The notes beneath the pieces are model-generated. The model was not told the DNA's origin and ran no database searches. It saw only the letters and a program-made list of their open reading frames with translations. This document shows positions 41,301 through 48,605 of a stretch of 64,000 nt of DNA, one piece after another (position 1 is the stretch's first letter; each line of letters begins with the position of its first letter). The stretch covers positions 62,001-126,000 of the forward strand of contig NZ_JAGGLR010000024.1 in NCBI RefSeq assembly GCF_017874715.1, given 5' to 3'. This DNA is from Streptomyces iranensis. Its GTDB lineage: Bacteria > Actinomycetota > Actinomycetes > Streptomycetales > Streptomycetaceae. Made by a program: the position numbers and the translations under genes.

Positions 41301-42755
41301 GTGACTCTCAACGAGGACTCGTTCACCAACTGGAAGCACCGCGAGGAGATCGCGGAGTCGATGATCCCCCTCATCGGGAAGCTGCATCGGGAGCGGGACG
41401 TCACGGTCCTGCTGCACAGCCGCTCCTTGGTGAACAAGTCGGTCGTCAGCATCCTGAAGACCCACCGATTCGCCCGTCAGATCGCCGGTGCGGAGCTCTC
41501 GGTCACCGACACTCTGCCGTTCCTGCGGGCGCTCACCGCGCTGGATCTCGGCCCCTCCCAGATCGACATCGGCATGCTCGCCGAGACGCACCGGGCCGAT
41601 GACCGCGGTCTCTCCGTGGAGGAGTTCACCGCCGGGGCCGTCGCCGGGGCCACCGGCGCCAACAAGATCGAGTGCCGTGAGGGGCGCGATGTCGTCCTCT
41701 ACGGGTTCGGGCGGATCGGGCGGCTGGTCGCCCGGCTGCTCATCGAGAAGGCCGGGTCCGGCAACGGGCTGCGGCTGCGGGCCATCGTCGTCCGCGGGAG
41801 CGGCGGGCGGGCCGGTGAGGATCTCGTCAAGCGGGCCTCGCTGCTGCGCCGCGACTCCATCCACGGCCAGTTCCAGGGCACGATCACCGTGGACGAGACG
41901 AACGGCAAGATCATCGCCAATGGCAACGAGATCAAGGTGATCTACGCCGACGACCCGACGTCGGTGGACTACACGGCGTACGGCATCAAGGACGCCATCC
42001 TCATCGACAACACCGGCAAGTGGCGCGACCGCGAAGGGCTGTCCAGGCATCTGCGCCCCGGTATCGACAAGGTGGTGCTGACCGCGCCGGGCAAGGGCGA
42101 TGTCCCCAACGTCGTCCATGGCGTCAACCACGACACGATCAAGCCGGACGAGCAGATCCTGTCCTGCGCCTCGTGCACCACCAACGCGATCGTCCCGCCG
42201 CTGAAGGCGATGGCGGACGAGTACGGCGTGCTGCGCGGCCATGTGGAGACCGTCCACTCGTTCACCAACGACCAGAACCTGCTGGACAACTACCACAAGT
42301 CCGACCGCCGTGGCCGCTCCGCGCCGCTCAACATGGTCATCACCGAGACCGGTGCCGCCTCCGCCGTGGCGAAGGCCCTGCCCGACCTCAAGGCGAAGAT
42401 CACCGGCAGCTCGATCCGCGTTCCGGTGCCGGACGTCTCGATCGCGATCCTCAATCTGCAGCTCGAGCGCGAGACCACCCGCGAGGAAGTCCTGGATTAT
42501 CTCCGCGATGTGTCCCTGACCTCGCCGCTCAAGCGCCAGATCGACTTCATCAGCGCCCCCGACGCGGTCTCCAACGACTTCATCGGCTCGCGCCACGCCT
42601 CGATCGTCGACGCGGGCGCCACCAAGGTCGAGGGCGACAACGCGATCCTCTACCTCTGGTACGACAACGAGTTCGGCTACTCCTGCCAGGTCATCCGCGT
42701 CGTCCAGTACGTCTCCGGGGTGGAGTACCCGACCTACCCCGCCCCGGTGGTCTGA
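41301..42755 (+). CDS. gap: glyceraldehyde-3-phosphate dehydrogenase, long form
   Basis: 484 residues from the GTG at 41301; normal GAPDH is about 335. The extra 130 N-terminal residues (helical, charged) precede the Rossmann motif GFGRIGR at about 133-140. The catalytic Cys292 is in SCASCTTNAI and the final helix has WYDNEFGYSCQVIR. This longer form is common in Streptomyces and other actinobacteria and often acts in gluconeogenesis or with NADP. No second glycolytic gene is linked. A hairpin follows 20 bp after the stop. Confidence 0.92.
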   Translation: MTLNEDSFTNWKHREEIAESMIPLIGKLHRERDVTVLLHSRSLVNKSVVSILKTHRFARQIAGAELSVTDTLPFLRALTALDLGPSQIDIGMLAETHRADDRGLSVEEFTAGAVAGATGANKIECREGRDVVLYGFGRIGRLVARLLIEKAGSGNGLRLRAIVVRGSGGRAGEDLVKRASLLRRDSIHGQFQGTITVDETNGKIIANGNEIKVIYADDPTSVDYTAYGIKDAILIDNTGKWRDREGLSRHLRPGIDKVVLTAPGKGDVPNVVHGVNHDTIKPDEQILSCASCTTNAIVPPLKAMADEYGVLRGHVETVHSFTNDQNLLDNYHKSDRRGRSAPLNMVITETGAASAVAKALPDLKAKITGSSIRVPVPDVSIAILNLQLERETTREEVLDYLRDVSLTSPLKRQIDFISAPDAVSNDFIGSRHASIVDAGATKVEGDNAILYLWYDNEFGYSCQVIRVVQYVSGVEYPTYPAPVV

Positions 42756-42775
42756 CACCCGCCACCACAACGGTC

Positions 42776-42801
42776 CCGCTTCCGGACCCGTCCGGAAGCG
42801 G
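42776..42801. terminator. hairpin terminator after gap
   Basis: CCGCTTCCGGAC (42776-42787) and GTCCGGAAGCGG (42790-42801), perfect 12-bp arms with a 2-nt centre, between gap and the convergent ROK remnant. Confidence 0.8.
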
Positions 42802-42806
42802 TCCGC

Positions 42807-43040
42807 CTACTCGCCCGTTCCGGACATGTCGGCCAGCAGCCGTACGATGCCCGCCGGCCCGAAGACATCCTGGGTGGCGAGGGCGATGCCGCCGTGGAGC
42901 CCGGAACCGCCCTTGAGCTGTGTCGCGGTGATGGTCAGTTTGCGGGTGGCCAGGGGGAGGGCGCGCTGGTACACGACGGCTCGTACGGCGGAGACCAGGT
43001 CGTCGCGGAGTTCGCTCAACGGACCGGCCAGGATGATGCT
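42807..43040 (-). pseudogene. C-terminal fragment of a ROK-family regulator gene
   Basis: Read on the minus strand, this codes about 75 residues starting SIILAGPLSELRDDLVSAVR and ending ...LLADMSGTGE and a TAG stop. Against the intact ROK protein at 57031-58248 I count 47 identical residues of 66 (GPLSDLRDDL to RLLVD). The start of the gene is missing: homology stops at about 43040, where an ABC ATPase fragment on the opposite strand begins. No start codon or HTH region remains. Confidence 0.85.
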
Positions 43041-43442
43041 GCGGTGCACCGGCTGCCCCGGGAGTTCTCCGGCGGCCGGCGCCAGCGGATCGCCATCGCG
43101 CGCGCCCTGTGCCGGGACCCCAGGCTGATCGTCTGCGATGAACCGGTCAGCGCCCTCGACCTGACGACGCAGGCCCGGGTGCTCGACCTGTTCACCGAGA
43201 TCCAGGAGGCCACGGGCGTGGCGTATCTGTTCGTCACCCATGACCTGTCCGTGGTCCGGCACATCAGCCACCGGGTGGCCGTGCTGTACCGTGGCGACAT
43301 CGTGGAGACGGGAGCCGCCGCCCAGGTCACCGAGGCACCGGAACACGCCTATACGCGGCGGCTGTTGCTCGCGGCGCCGGTGCCGGACCCCGACCGCCAG
43401 GCGCGGCGCCGGGCCGAACGGCTGAAGGAGGCCGCCTCATGA
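43041..43442 (+). pseudogene. C-terminal fragment of an Opp-type ABC ATPase gene
   Basis: From the codons for [10 protein letters not shown] onward this is the second half of an oligopeptide-type ATPase: signature SGGRRQRIAIARAL, Walker B LIVCDEP, switch THDLSVVRH and the end [16 protein letters not shown]. Walker A and the first 150 residues are absent, so it cannot be an ATPase. It closely matches the ATPase at 49547-50392 ([14 protein letters not shown]...[11 protein letters not shown]). Homology begins right where the ROK fragment on the other strand ends. The stop TGA overlaps a following ATG. Confidence 0.88.
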
Positions 43443-43489
43443 CCTTCCGCACCCGGGGACTCGACCGGGTCCACCGGCGGGCCGACTGA
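43439..43489 (+). other. 16-codon reading frame leading into the response regulator
   Basis: An ATG at 43439 overlaps the stop of the ABC fragment (ATGA) and runs 16 codons (MTFRTRGLDRVHRRAD) to a TGA at 43487-43489, 1 bp before the ATG of the response regulator. It may be the leftover 5' end of a deleted gene that overlapped the ATPase gene, as the MDR gene does in the intact locus, and it may give translational coupling to the regulator. Confidence 0.4.
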
Positions 43490-43490
43490 G

Positions 43491-44108
43491 ATGTCCCTCG
43501 TCTACATCCTGGACGACGACGAGGAGCTGAGCGAATCGCTCGCCTGGCTCCTCGAGTCGGTCGGCATCCGCTCCGAGCGCTTCCACGACGCCCGGACCTT
43601 CCTGCGCTCCTACGACCGTGACCGTCCCGCCTGCCTGGTCCTCGACGTCCGCATGCCCGAGCTGAGCGGGTTCGACGTACAGCAGCTGCTGAACGAGACG
43701 GGCACGCCGATGCCCGTCGTCTTCGTCTCCGCGCACGGCGACATCCGGATGTCCGTACGCGCCCTGCAGAACGGCGCGGTCGACTTCCTCGAGAAGCCCT
43801 ACGAGCCCCAGCACATGCTGGACGTCGTGCAGGCCGCGCGGCGCACCGCGCGGGAACGCTTCGAGCGGGTCGCCGTCCAGCGGGAACTGCGGGCCGGCCT
43901 GGACCGGCTGACCGCCCGTGAACGGGAGGTGCTCGCACTGTCCGTCGACGGCGTGCCCAACAAGCGCATCGCCACCCGGCTCGGCATCAGCGCCAAGACC
44001 GTCGATGTGCACCGCGCCCGGATCCGGGAGAAGACCGGCGCCGAGACCATCGCGACCCTCGTGCACGACATCCTCCGGCTGGGGCTGCGGCCCCCGGCGG
44101 AGCGATGA
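43491..44108 (+). CDS. FixJ/NarL-type response regulator
   Basis: 205 residues. Receiver domain 1-120 with DDD acidic pocket (8-10), phospho-acceptor D52 (LDVRMPE), Ser/Thr in VSAHGD and Lys in LEKPYEP. LuxR-type HTH from about 140 (LTAREREVLALSVDGVPNKRIATRLGISAKTVDVHRARI in part). Order and spacing are like FixJ, StyR and TodT regulators, more typical of proteobacteria. Its stop overlaps the kinase start by 4 bp; the flavin monooxygenase operon starts 132 bp after the kinase and has a 16-bp palindrome in its promoter. Confidence 0.93.
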   Translation: MSLVYILDDDEELSESLAWLLESVGIRSERFHDARTFLRSYDRDRPACLVLDVRMPELSGFDVQQLLNETGTPMPVVFVSAHGDIRMSVRALQNGAVDFLEKPYEPQHMLDVVQAARRTARERFERVAVQRELRAGLDRLTAREREVLALSVDGVPNKRIATRLGISAKTVDVHRARIREKTGAETIATLVHDILRLGLRPPAER

Positions 44109-45541
44109 GGGACACCGCCACGGGCCGTCTTCCCGCCGCGGGCTTCCGGACGTTGATGGAGGCCCTGAAGTACTGCGTCCTGCTGCACGACGCCCGGACG
44201 TACGAGATCCTCTGGGCCAACCGGGCGGCCTGCGAACTGCTCGGCTGGACCGTCGATGAGCTGAAGCCCCTCAAGGCACCGGACATGAGCAAGAACGCCC
44301 GGCAGTACAGCCGTGAACTCGGGCACCGCTGGCTCGGGCACGCGGCGCGGCACGGCATCAGCGCCACCGAGTGGTGCTATCGCTCCCGGAGCGGCGAGGA
44401 GATCCTCACCGAGGCGATCGCCATCCGTGTCGCCCTGCCGGCACGGACCGTGGTGATGGTCCAGTTCCGGGACATCGCCGAGGAGAAGGCGGTCCGGCGC
44501 GATCTGTCCCGCACCGAGAGCAGGCTGCGGGCCTTTCTGAGCGGCCTGGCCGAGGGGATCGTCGTCCTCGACGACGCCGACCGGGTGGTCTTCGCCAGCG
44601 AATCCGCGGCCAGGCTGCTCGGCGGCGATCTCCACGGGGCGGACTTCGCCGGCTACTGCCACGACGGACCCGTACCCGACCGCGAGGGCCGCTACCGGTT
44701 CGCCGCACCCGGCGACGAGCCCCGCTGGTACGCGGCCACCTGCCAGTACATCGAGATCGAGAGCGATCTGCACGGCCGGATGCTGCTCTTCTACGACATC
44801 ACCGACCGGGTCCGCGCCGAGGAGGAGCACCGCCGTGACACCCAGCGCCTGAACCACCTGGCCCGCAACAACGCCATGGGCGACATGGCGATGGCGATCG
44901 CGCACGAGGTGAGCCAGCCGCTCGCGGCCGCCTACAACTTCGTGGAGGGGGCCCGCGGCCGGCTCGGAGACGGCGACGAGGCCGTGGCCTGGGGACTGGA
45001 CAACGCCGTCCGGCAGATCGAGCGGGCCCGGCGGATCCTCGGCAGCCTGCGCGGTTATGTCGGCCGCCTGGAGCAGTCCGAGCAACGGACCGACCTCAAC
45101 GCGATCGTGCGCGACTGCGCGTACTTCATCGAGCTCAGGGCCCGGGAGCACGCGGTGGCCGTCGAGTACGACCTCACCGGCGAGCCGCTGCCGGTGCTGT
45201 GCGAGAACGTACTCATCGGGCAGGTCGTGATGAACCTCGCCTTCAACGCGGTGGACGAGATGGCCGACTGGCCGGAGGCGGAACGAGAGGTGCGGGTCAC
45301 CACCCGGCGGGGCGGGGACGGATCCGCCGTGCTGGAGGTCCGGGACCGGGGGAACGGACCGCCGCCCGGGGACCGGCTCTTCGACGGTGTCTTCACCTCG
45401 AAGGAGAACGGCAGCGGCATCGGCCTCGCCCTCAGCCACCGCATCATCACCCGTCACGGCGGCCGGATGGAGGCCGGAGCGAACCAGCCGCGCGGCGCGG
45501 CCTTCCGTTTCACGCTGCCCATGGCCGTTCCCGGCCGGTAG
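44105..45541 (+). CDS. soluble PAS-domain sensor histidine kinase (FixL-like)
   Basis: 478 residues, no membrane segment. Two PAS-like domains at about 15-130 (LHDARTYEILWANRAACELLGW) and 140-235 (GIVVLDDADRVVFASESAARLL), a helical dimerisation and phosphoacceptor region with H267 (AIAHEVSQPLAAAYNF), and an ATPase domain with N-box NLAFNAVDEM, G1 DRGNGPPPGD and G2 GSGIGLALS. The HEVxQPLAA box groups it with FixL, TodS, StyS and related kinases that sense oxygen or aromatic hydrocarbons. Cytoplasmic location and two PAS domains fit direct binding of an aromatic ligand. Pairs with the regulator at 43491. Confidence 0.93.
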   Translation: MRDTATGRLPAAGFRTLMEALKYCVLLHDARTYEILWANRAACELLGWTVDELKPLKAPDMSKNARQYSRELGHRWLGHAARHGISATEWCYRSRSGEEILTEAIAIRVALPARTVVMVQFRDIAEEKAVRRDLSRTESRLRAFLSGLAEGIVVLDDADRVVFASESAARLLGGDLHGADFAGYCHDGPVPDREGRYRFAAPGDEPRWYAATCQYIEIESDLHGRMLLFYDITDRVRAEEEHRRDTQRLNHLARNNAMGDMAMAIAHEVSQPLAAAYNFVEGARGRLGDGDEAVAWGLDNAVRQIERARRILGSLRGYVGRLEQSEQRTDLNAIVRDCAYFIELRAREHAVAVEYDLTGEPLPVLCENVLIGQVVMNLAFNAVDEMADWPEAEREVRVTTRRGGDGSAVLEVRDRGNGPPPGDRLFDGVFTSKENGSGIGLALSHRIITRHGGRMEAGANQPRGAAFRFTLPMAVPGR

Positions 45542-45555
45542 TTGGTACTCCTGCA

Positions 45556-45622
45556 TAGGGGAAATCCCCTACGCGATGAATCCAACGCCCAATTGAGGCC
45601 CATGAGCGGCCACGCCTAGCGT
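45556..45622 (+). promoter_or_regulatory. palindrome plus promoter of the monooxygenase operon
   Basis: TAGGGGAAATCCCCTA (45556-45571) has perfect 7-bp arms and is likely the response-regulator site. Downstream lie TTGAGG (45593-45598) and TAGCGT (45617-45622) with an 18-bp spacer, a plausible -35/-10 pair for the gene at 45673. The palindrome centre would be about 65 bp upstream of the transcription start, a class I activator position. Confidence 0.6.
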
Positions 45623-45672
45623 GATGACAAGGCGGGCGGGACAAGCGCCCGGCAATGCGAGGGGATTCGCTC

Positions 45673-46836
45673 ATGACGCAGACGCTGGATGCCGCCAAGG
45701 CGGCGGCCGCAGGGCGGTCGGCCTCCGGAGCGGCCTTCGACCGGGTGCTGGACGTGGTCGAACGGCGGCGTGCCGAATTCGATGAGAAGAGGCATGTTCC
45801 GCGGGATGTGATCGAGGAATTCAAGAACGCGGGAATCTACCGGGCGAGCACACCGAAGAAATTCGGCGGAGACGCCCTGCCGCCCGCCGAATTCCTCCGG
45901 CTCATCGAACGGATCGCGGTCGTCGACGGCTCGGCAGGCTGGGTCGCCAGCTTCGGCTCGTCCCTGATCTACCTGGCCGCGCTTCCGCTTCAGACCCAGG
46001 CCGGGCTGTACGCCGACGGGCCCGATCTGGTCTTCGCCGGCGGACTGTTCCCGGTGCGGCCCGCCGAGCGGGTTCCGGGTGGCCACCGGGTCTCCGGCCG
46101 CTGGAGGTTCGCCAGCGGCTGCCTGGGCGCGGACGTGCTCGGCGTGGGCATCAAGGGCGGGGAGGACGGGGGCGGCTGTCCGCTCACCGCCGTGCTGCGG
46201 CCCGAGCAGGTGGAGATCGTCGAGAACTGGAACGTCATCGGGATGCGCGGCACCGGAAGCCACGATCTGGTGGTGGACGGGGCCGTCGTCCCCGACGAGT
46301 GGACGTTCGTCCGCGGCGGCGAGCCCACCGTGGACGAACCGCTCTACCGCTACCCGTCCGTCCCCTACGCCGCCCAGGTGCTGGCCGTCGTCGGCCTCGG
46401 GGTGGCGCGGGCCGCGCTCGACCACGTCATCGCCCAGGGCGGACGCGCGAGCTACACGGGCGCCCCGGTCCCCGCCGAGCGTGCCACCTATCGCATCGCG
46501 GTCGGCCAGGCCGAGGCCCAACTCCGTTCCGCGCGGGCCTACTTCTACGAAACCACCGAGGAGGTATGGGCCACCGTGACGGCGGGGGACCCGGCGAGCG
46601 CCCGACAGGCCAGCTCGCTGCGGCTCGCCTCCGCCCACCTCGCGAAGACCTCCTTCGAGGTCGTCCGAGCCGCCTACCAGCTCGGTGGCATCGCCGCCAT
46701 CGCGGACGGCAATCCCATGGAGCGCTGTCTGCGCGATGCCTCGGTCGTCCCGCAGCACGCCTTCCTGCAGGAGGGCATGTACGACGGCGCGGGCGCGGTC
46801 CTCATGGGCGTTCAGCCCTTCCCCGGCTACCTCTGA
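45673..46836 (+). CDS. flavin-dependent monooxygenase of the acyl-CoA dehydrogenase fold (IifC/IacA-like)
   Basis: 387 residues from the ATG at 45673 with GAGGGG eight bases upstream. Acyl-CoA-dehydrogenase-like fold: N-terminal helical part with the conserved RASTPKKFGG, middle beta domain FAGGLFPVRP and FASGCLGADVLG, and C-terminal four helices (KTSFEVVRAAYQLGG). No catalytic Glu of true dehydrogenases is seen. The class (HsaA, IacA, IifC, DszC) hydroxylates aromatic rings using reduced FMN/FAD from a partner reductase, which is present at 48097. Gene set and order match indole (iif/ind) and indole-3-acetate (iac) oxidation clusters. Substrate assignment is inference. Confidence 0.85.
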   Translation: MTQTLDAAKAAAAGRSASGAAFDRVLDVVERRRAEFDEKRHVPRDVIEEFKNAGIYRASTPKKFGGDALPPAEFLRLIERIAVVDGSAGWVASFGSSLIYLAALPLQTQAGLYADGPDLVFAGGLFPVRPAERVPGGHRVSGRWRFASGCLGADVLGVGIKGGEDGGGCPLTAVLRPEQVEIVENWNVIGMRGTGSHDLVVDGAVVPDEWTFVRGGEPTVDEPLYRYPSVPYAAQVLAVVGLGVARAALDHVIAQGGRASYTGAPVPAERATYRIAVGQAEAQLRSARAYFYETTEEVWATVTAGDPASARQASSLRLASAHLAKTSFEVVRAAYQLGGIAAIADGNPMERCLRDASVVPQHAFLQEGMYDGAGAVLMGVQPFPGYL

Positions 46837-46851
46837 CCCGGTCACCTTCGC

Positions 46852-46879
46852 CCCGGCACCTGTGGCCCGGCACCTGTGG
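46852..46879 (+). repeat. 2 x 14-bp tandem repeat
   Basis: CCCGGCACCTGTGG occurs twice in direct succession (46852-46865, 46866-46879) between the monooxygenase and the small protein, followed by the ribosome binding site of the latter. Confidence 0.85.
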
Positions 46880-46910
46880 CCCGGCCACTTCCGAAAGGCA
46901 GGAATCCATC

Positions 46911-47279
46911 ATGTCCGCTTCTCCCGAGGCGCCCCTGCGCGTGCTGTTCTGCATCGGCGTCAACCAGAACTTCTTCGACCTGCCCACGGGCCGGAGCAAG
47001 ATCGTCTGGGATGGCTTCACATCCATGCTGAGGCAGCTGTACGAACTGCCCGGAGTGACCGTCCTGGGCACCATCGACGACGACCAGCACATGGTCGGCC
47101 CCTCCGACTCCTGGCCCTGGACCTGCTACGTCCTCGCCGACGTCGCCGACCAGCCGACGGTCGCCGCCGCCTGCGACCTCTTCCGCACCGTCCAGGTCGG
47201 CGAGCACGGCCTGTGGCGCTATATGAAGATCGAGGCGCGCGCCGGCCGTCCGCTGCCCGAGCCGGAGGCCACCCGATGA
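46911..47279 (+). CDS. small protein of the IacB/IifA type
   Basis: 122 residues, start with GCAGGA seven bases upstream. It begins with VLFCIGVNQNFFDL and has no signal or membrane segment. The fold looks like a small alpha/beta dimeric barrel (SWPWTCYVLADVADQPTVAAACDLF in part, GLWRYMKIEARAG). A small gene of this size sits between the oxygenase and SDR genes of iac and iif clusters; in iif the IifA product is a cofactor-free oxygenase acting on 3-hydroxyindolin-2-one. Matching by position and length, not by sure sequence recognition. Overlaps the SDR gene by 4 bp. Confidence 0.7.
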   Translation: MSASPEAPLRVLFCIGVNQNFFDLPTGRSKIVWDGFTSMLRQLYELPGVTVLGTIDDDQHMVGPSDSWPWTCYVLADVADQPTVAAACDLFRTVQVGEHGLWRYMKIEARAGRPLPEPEATR

Positions 47280-48028
47280 CCGAGGAGACCCGCCGCGTCG
47301 CCCTCGTCACCGGGGCCGCCCGTGGCCTGGGCGAGTGCATCGCCCGGCGGCTGCACGGCCAGGGCTACCGCGTCGCCCTCACCGACCTGGACGAGGAGGG
47401 CGCGGTGCAGGCCGCGGCGGACCTCGACCCGGAGGGCCGCGCCACCGTGGGGCTGGCCCTGGACGTGCGCGAGAAGAGCGCCTTCGGGGCCGTCCGCGAA
47501 CAGCTCGTCGACCGCTGGGGCGCCGTCCATGTGCTGGTCAACAACGCCGCACTGACCAAGGCCGAATCGGTGATGGACATCAGCCCCGAGAGCTTCGACC
47601 GGGTCGTGTCCACCAACCTCAACGGCGCCTTCTTCGGCTGTCAGGTCTTCGGCGGCTACTTCGCCGAACGGGGCTATGGGCGCATCGTCAACATCGCGTC
47701 CGTCGCCGGCCAGAACGGCGGTACGGGGACCGGCGCGCACTACGCGGCGGCGAAGGGCGGAGTGGCCACTCTGACCAAGGTCTTCGCCCGCGAACTCGCG
47801 CCGCACGGGGTGACGGTGAACGCCATCTCCCCGGGCCCCCTGGACCTGCCGGTGGTCCGCGACATCATCTCGCCGGACAAGATCGACGCCTTCGAACGCG
47901 CCATCCCCGTAGGGCGGTTGGGACGTCCGGAGTTCATCGCCGACATGGCCGTGCTGCTCGCTGCCGACCATGCGGACGCGGTCACCGGCGCGTGCTGGGA
48001 CGCCAACGGCGGTCTGTACATGCGCTGA
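47276..48028 (+). CDS. short-chain dehydrogenase (IifB/IacE-like position)
   Basis: 250 residues from the ATG overlapping the small gene stop. SDR motifs: VTGAARGLGECIA, NNAA (NNAAL), catalytic YAAAKGG (HYAAAK) and a C-terminal DANGGLYMR. In the iif pathway the SDR converts the dihydrodiol or hydroxy-oxindole intermediate. Part of the four-gene operon. Confidence 0.9.
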   Translation: MTEETRRVALVTGAARGLGECIARRLHGQGYRVALTDLDEEGAVQAAADLDPEGRATVGLALDVREKSAFGAVREQLVDRWGAVHVLVNNAALTKAESVMDISPESFDRVVSTNLNGAFFGCQVFGGYFAERGYGRIVNIASVAGQNGGTGTGAHYAAAKGGVATLTKVFARELAPHGVTVNAISPGPLDLPVVRDIISPDKIDAFERAIPVGRLGRPEFIADMAVLLAADHADAVTGACWDANGGLYMR

Positions 48029-48096
48029 CGTTCCCCCGGAGCACCGCGCCCACTTGACTGAATCCGAAAACGAGGCAGCAGAGGAGGGGCCCCGCC

Positions 48097-48600
48097 GTGA
48101 CCCCCGACCCGTCCCAGTTCCGGGAGGCGATGGCGCATCTCCCGGCAGCCGTCAACATCCTGACCACCAACGGCCCGAACGGCCGCTGTGGCATCACCGT
48201 CAGCGCGGTCTGCTCCGTGACCGACGATCCGCCGACCGTTCTGGTCTGCGTCAACCGCGGCAGCGCCATGCACGATGTGTTCCGGGCCAACGGAAGGGTC
48301 TGCGTCAATGTGCTCGGCGGCGCCCAGCAGGAACTGGCCCTGCACTTCGCCGGGGCCACGAAGGTGCCGATGGCCGAGCGCTTCACCTGGGACGTCTGGG
48401 ACCGGACCCACGATGTGCCGGTGCTCGAGGACGCCCTGGTGAGCGTCATCGGCACGATCACGCACGCCGTCCCCATGGGCTCCCACAGCGTGCTGTTCGT
48501 CGACATCGAGCAGATCCGCACCCGCTCGGGCGGGCAGAGCCTCGTCTACTTCAACCGGGCGTTCCACCGCCTGGACGCCACACCGCTGGTACCTGGGTGA
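48097..48600 (+). CDS. NAD(P)H:flavin reductase (HpaC/IifD-like)
   Basis: 167 residues from a GTG at 48097. Split-barrel flavin reductase of the HpaC family: FREAMAHLPAAVNILTTNGPNGRCGITVSAVCSV in part, LVCVNRGSAMHD, and the C-terminal GDHSVLFVDIEQI-like GSHSVLFVDIEQI. Supplies reduced flavin to the monooxygenase at 45673. Last gene of the operon; it ends 5 bp from the convergent MDR gene. Confidence 0.92.
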   Translation: MTPDPSQFREAMAHLPAAVNILTTNGPNGRCGITVSAVCSVTDDPPTVLVCVNRGSAMHDVFRANGRVCVNVLGGAQQELALHFAGATKVPMAERFTWDVWDRTHDVPVLEDALVSVIGTITHAVPMGSHSVLFVDIEQIRTRSGGQSLVYFNRAFHRLDATPLVPG

Positions 48601-48605
48601 GAAGG

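Noticed and set aside
39022-42755. asnB and gap as part of a natural-product cluster
   Set aside because: No NRPS, PKS or lasso/lantipeptide genes are in the window; both look like primary-metabolism genes.
41037-42770. A 577-codon minus-strand frame opposite gap
   Set aside because: Covers the GAPDH gene and its promoter; no domain, shadow of the real gene.
43041-43442. A functional short ATPase gene
   Set aside because: Walker A and the first half are missing; begins in the middle of the family alignment.
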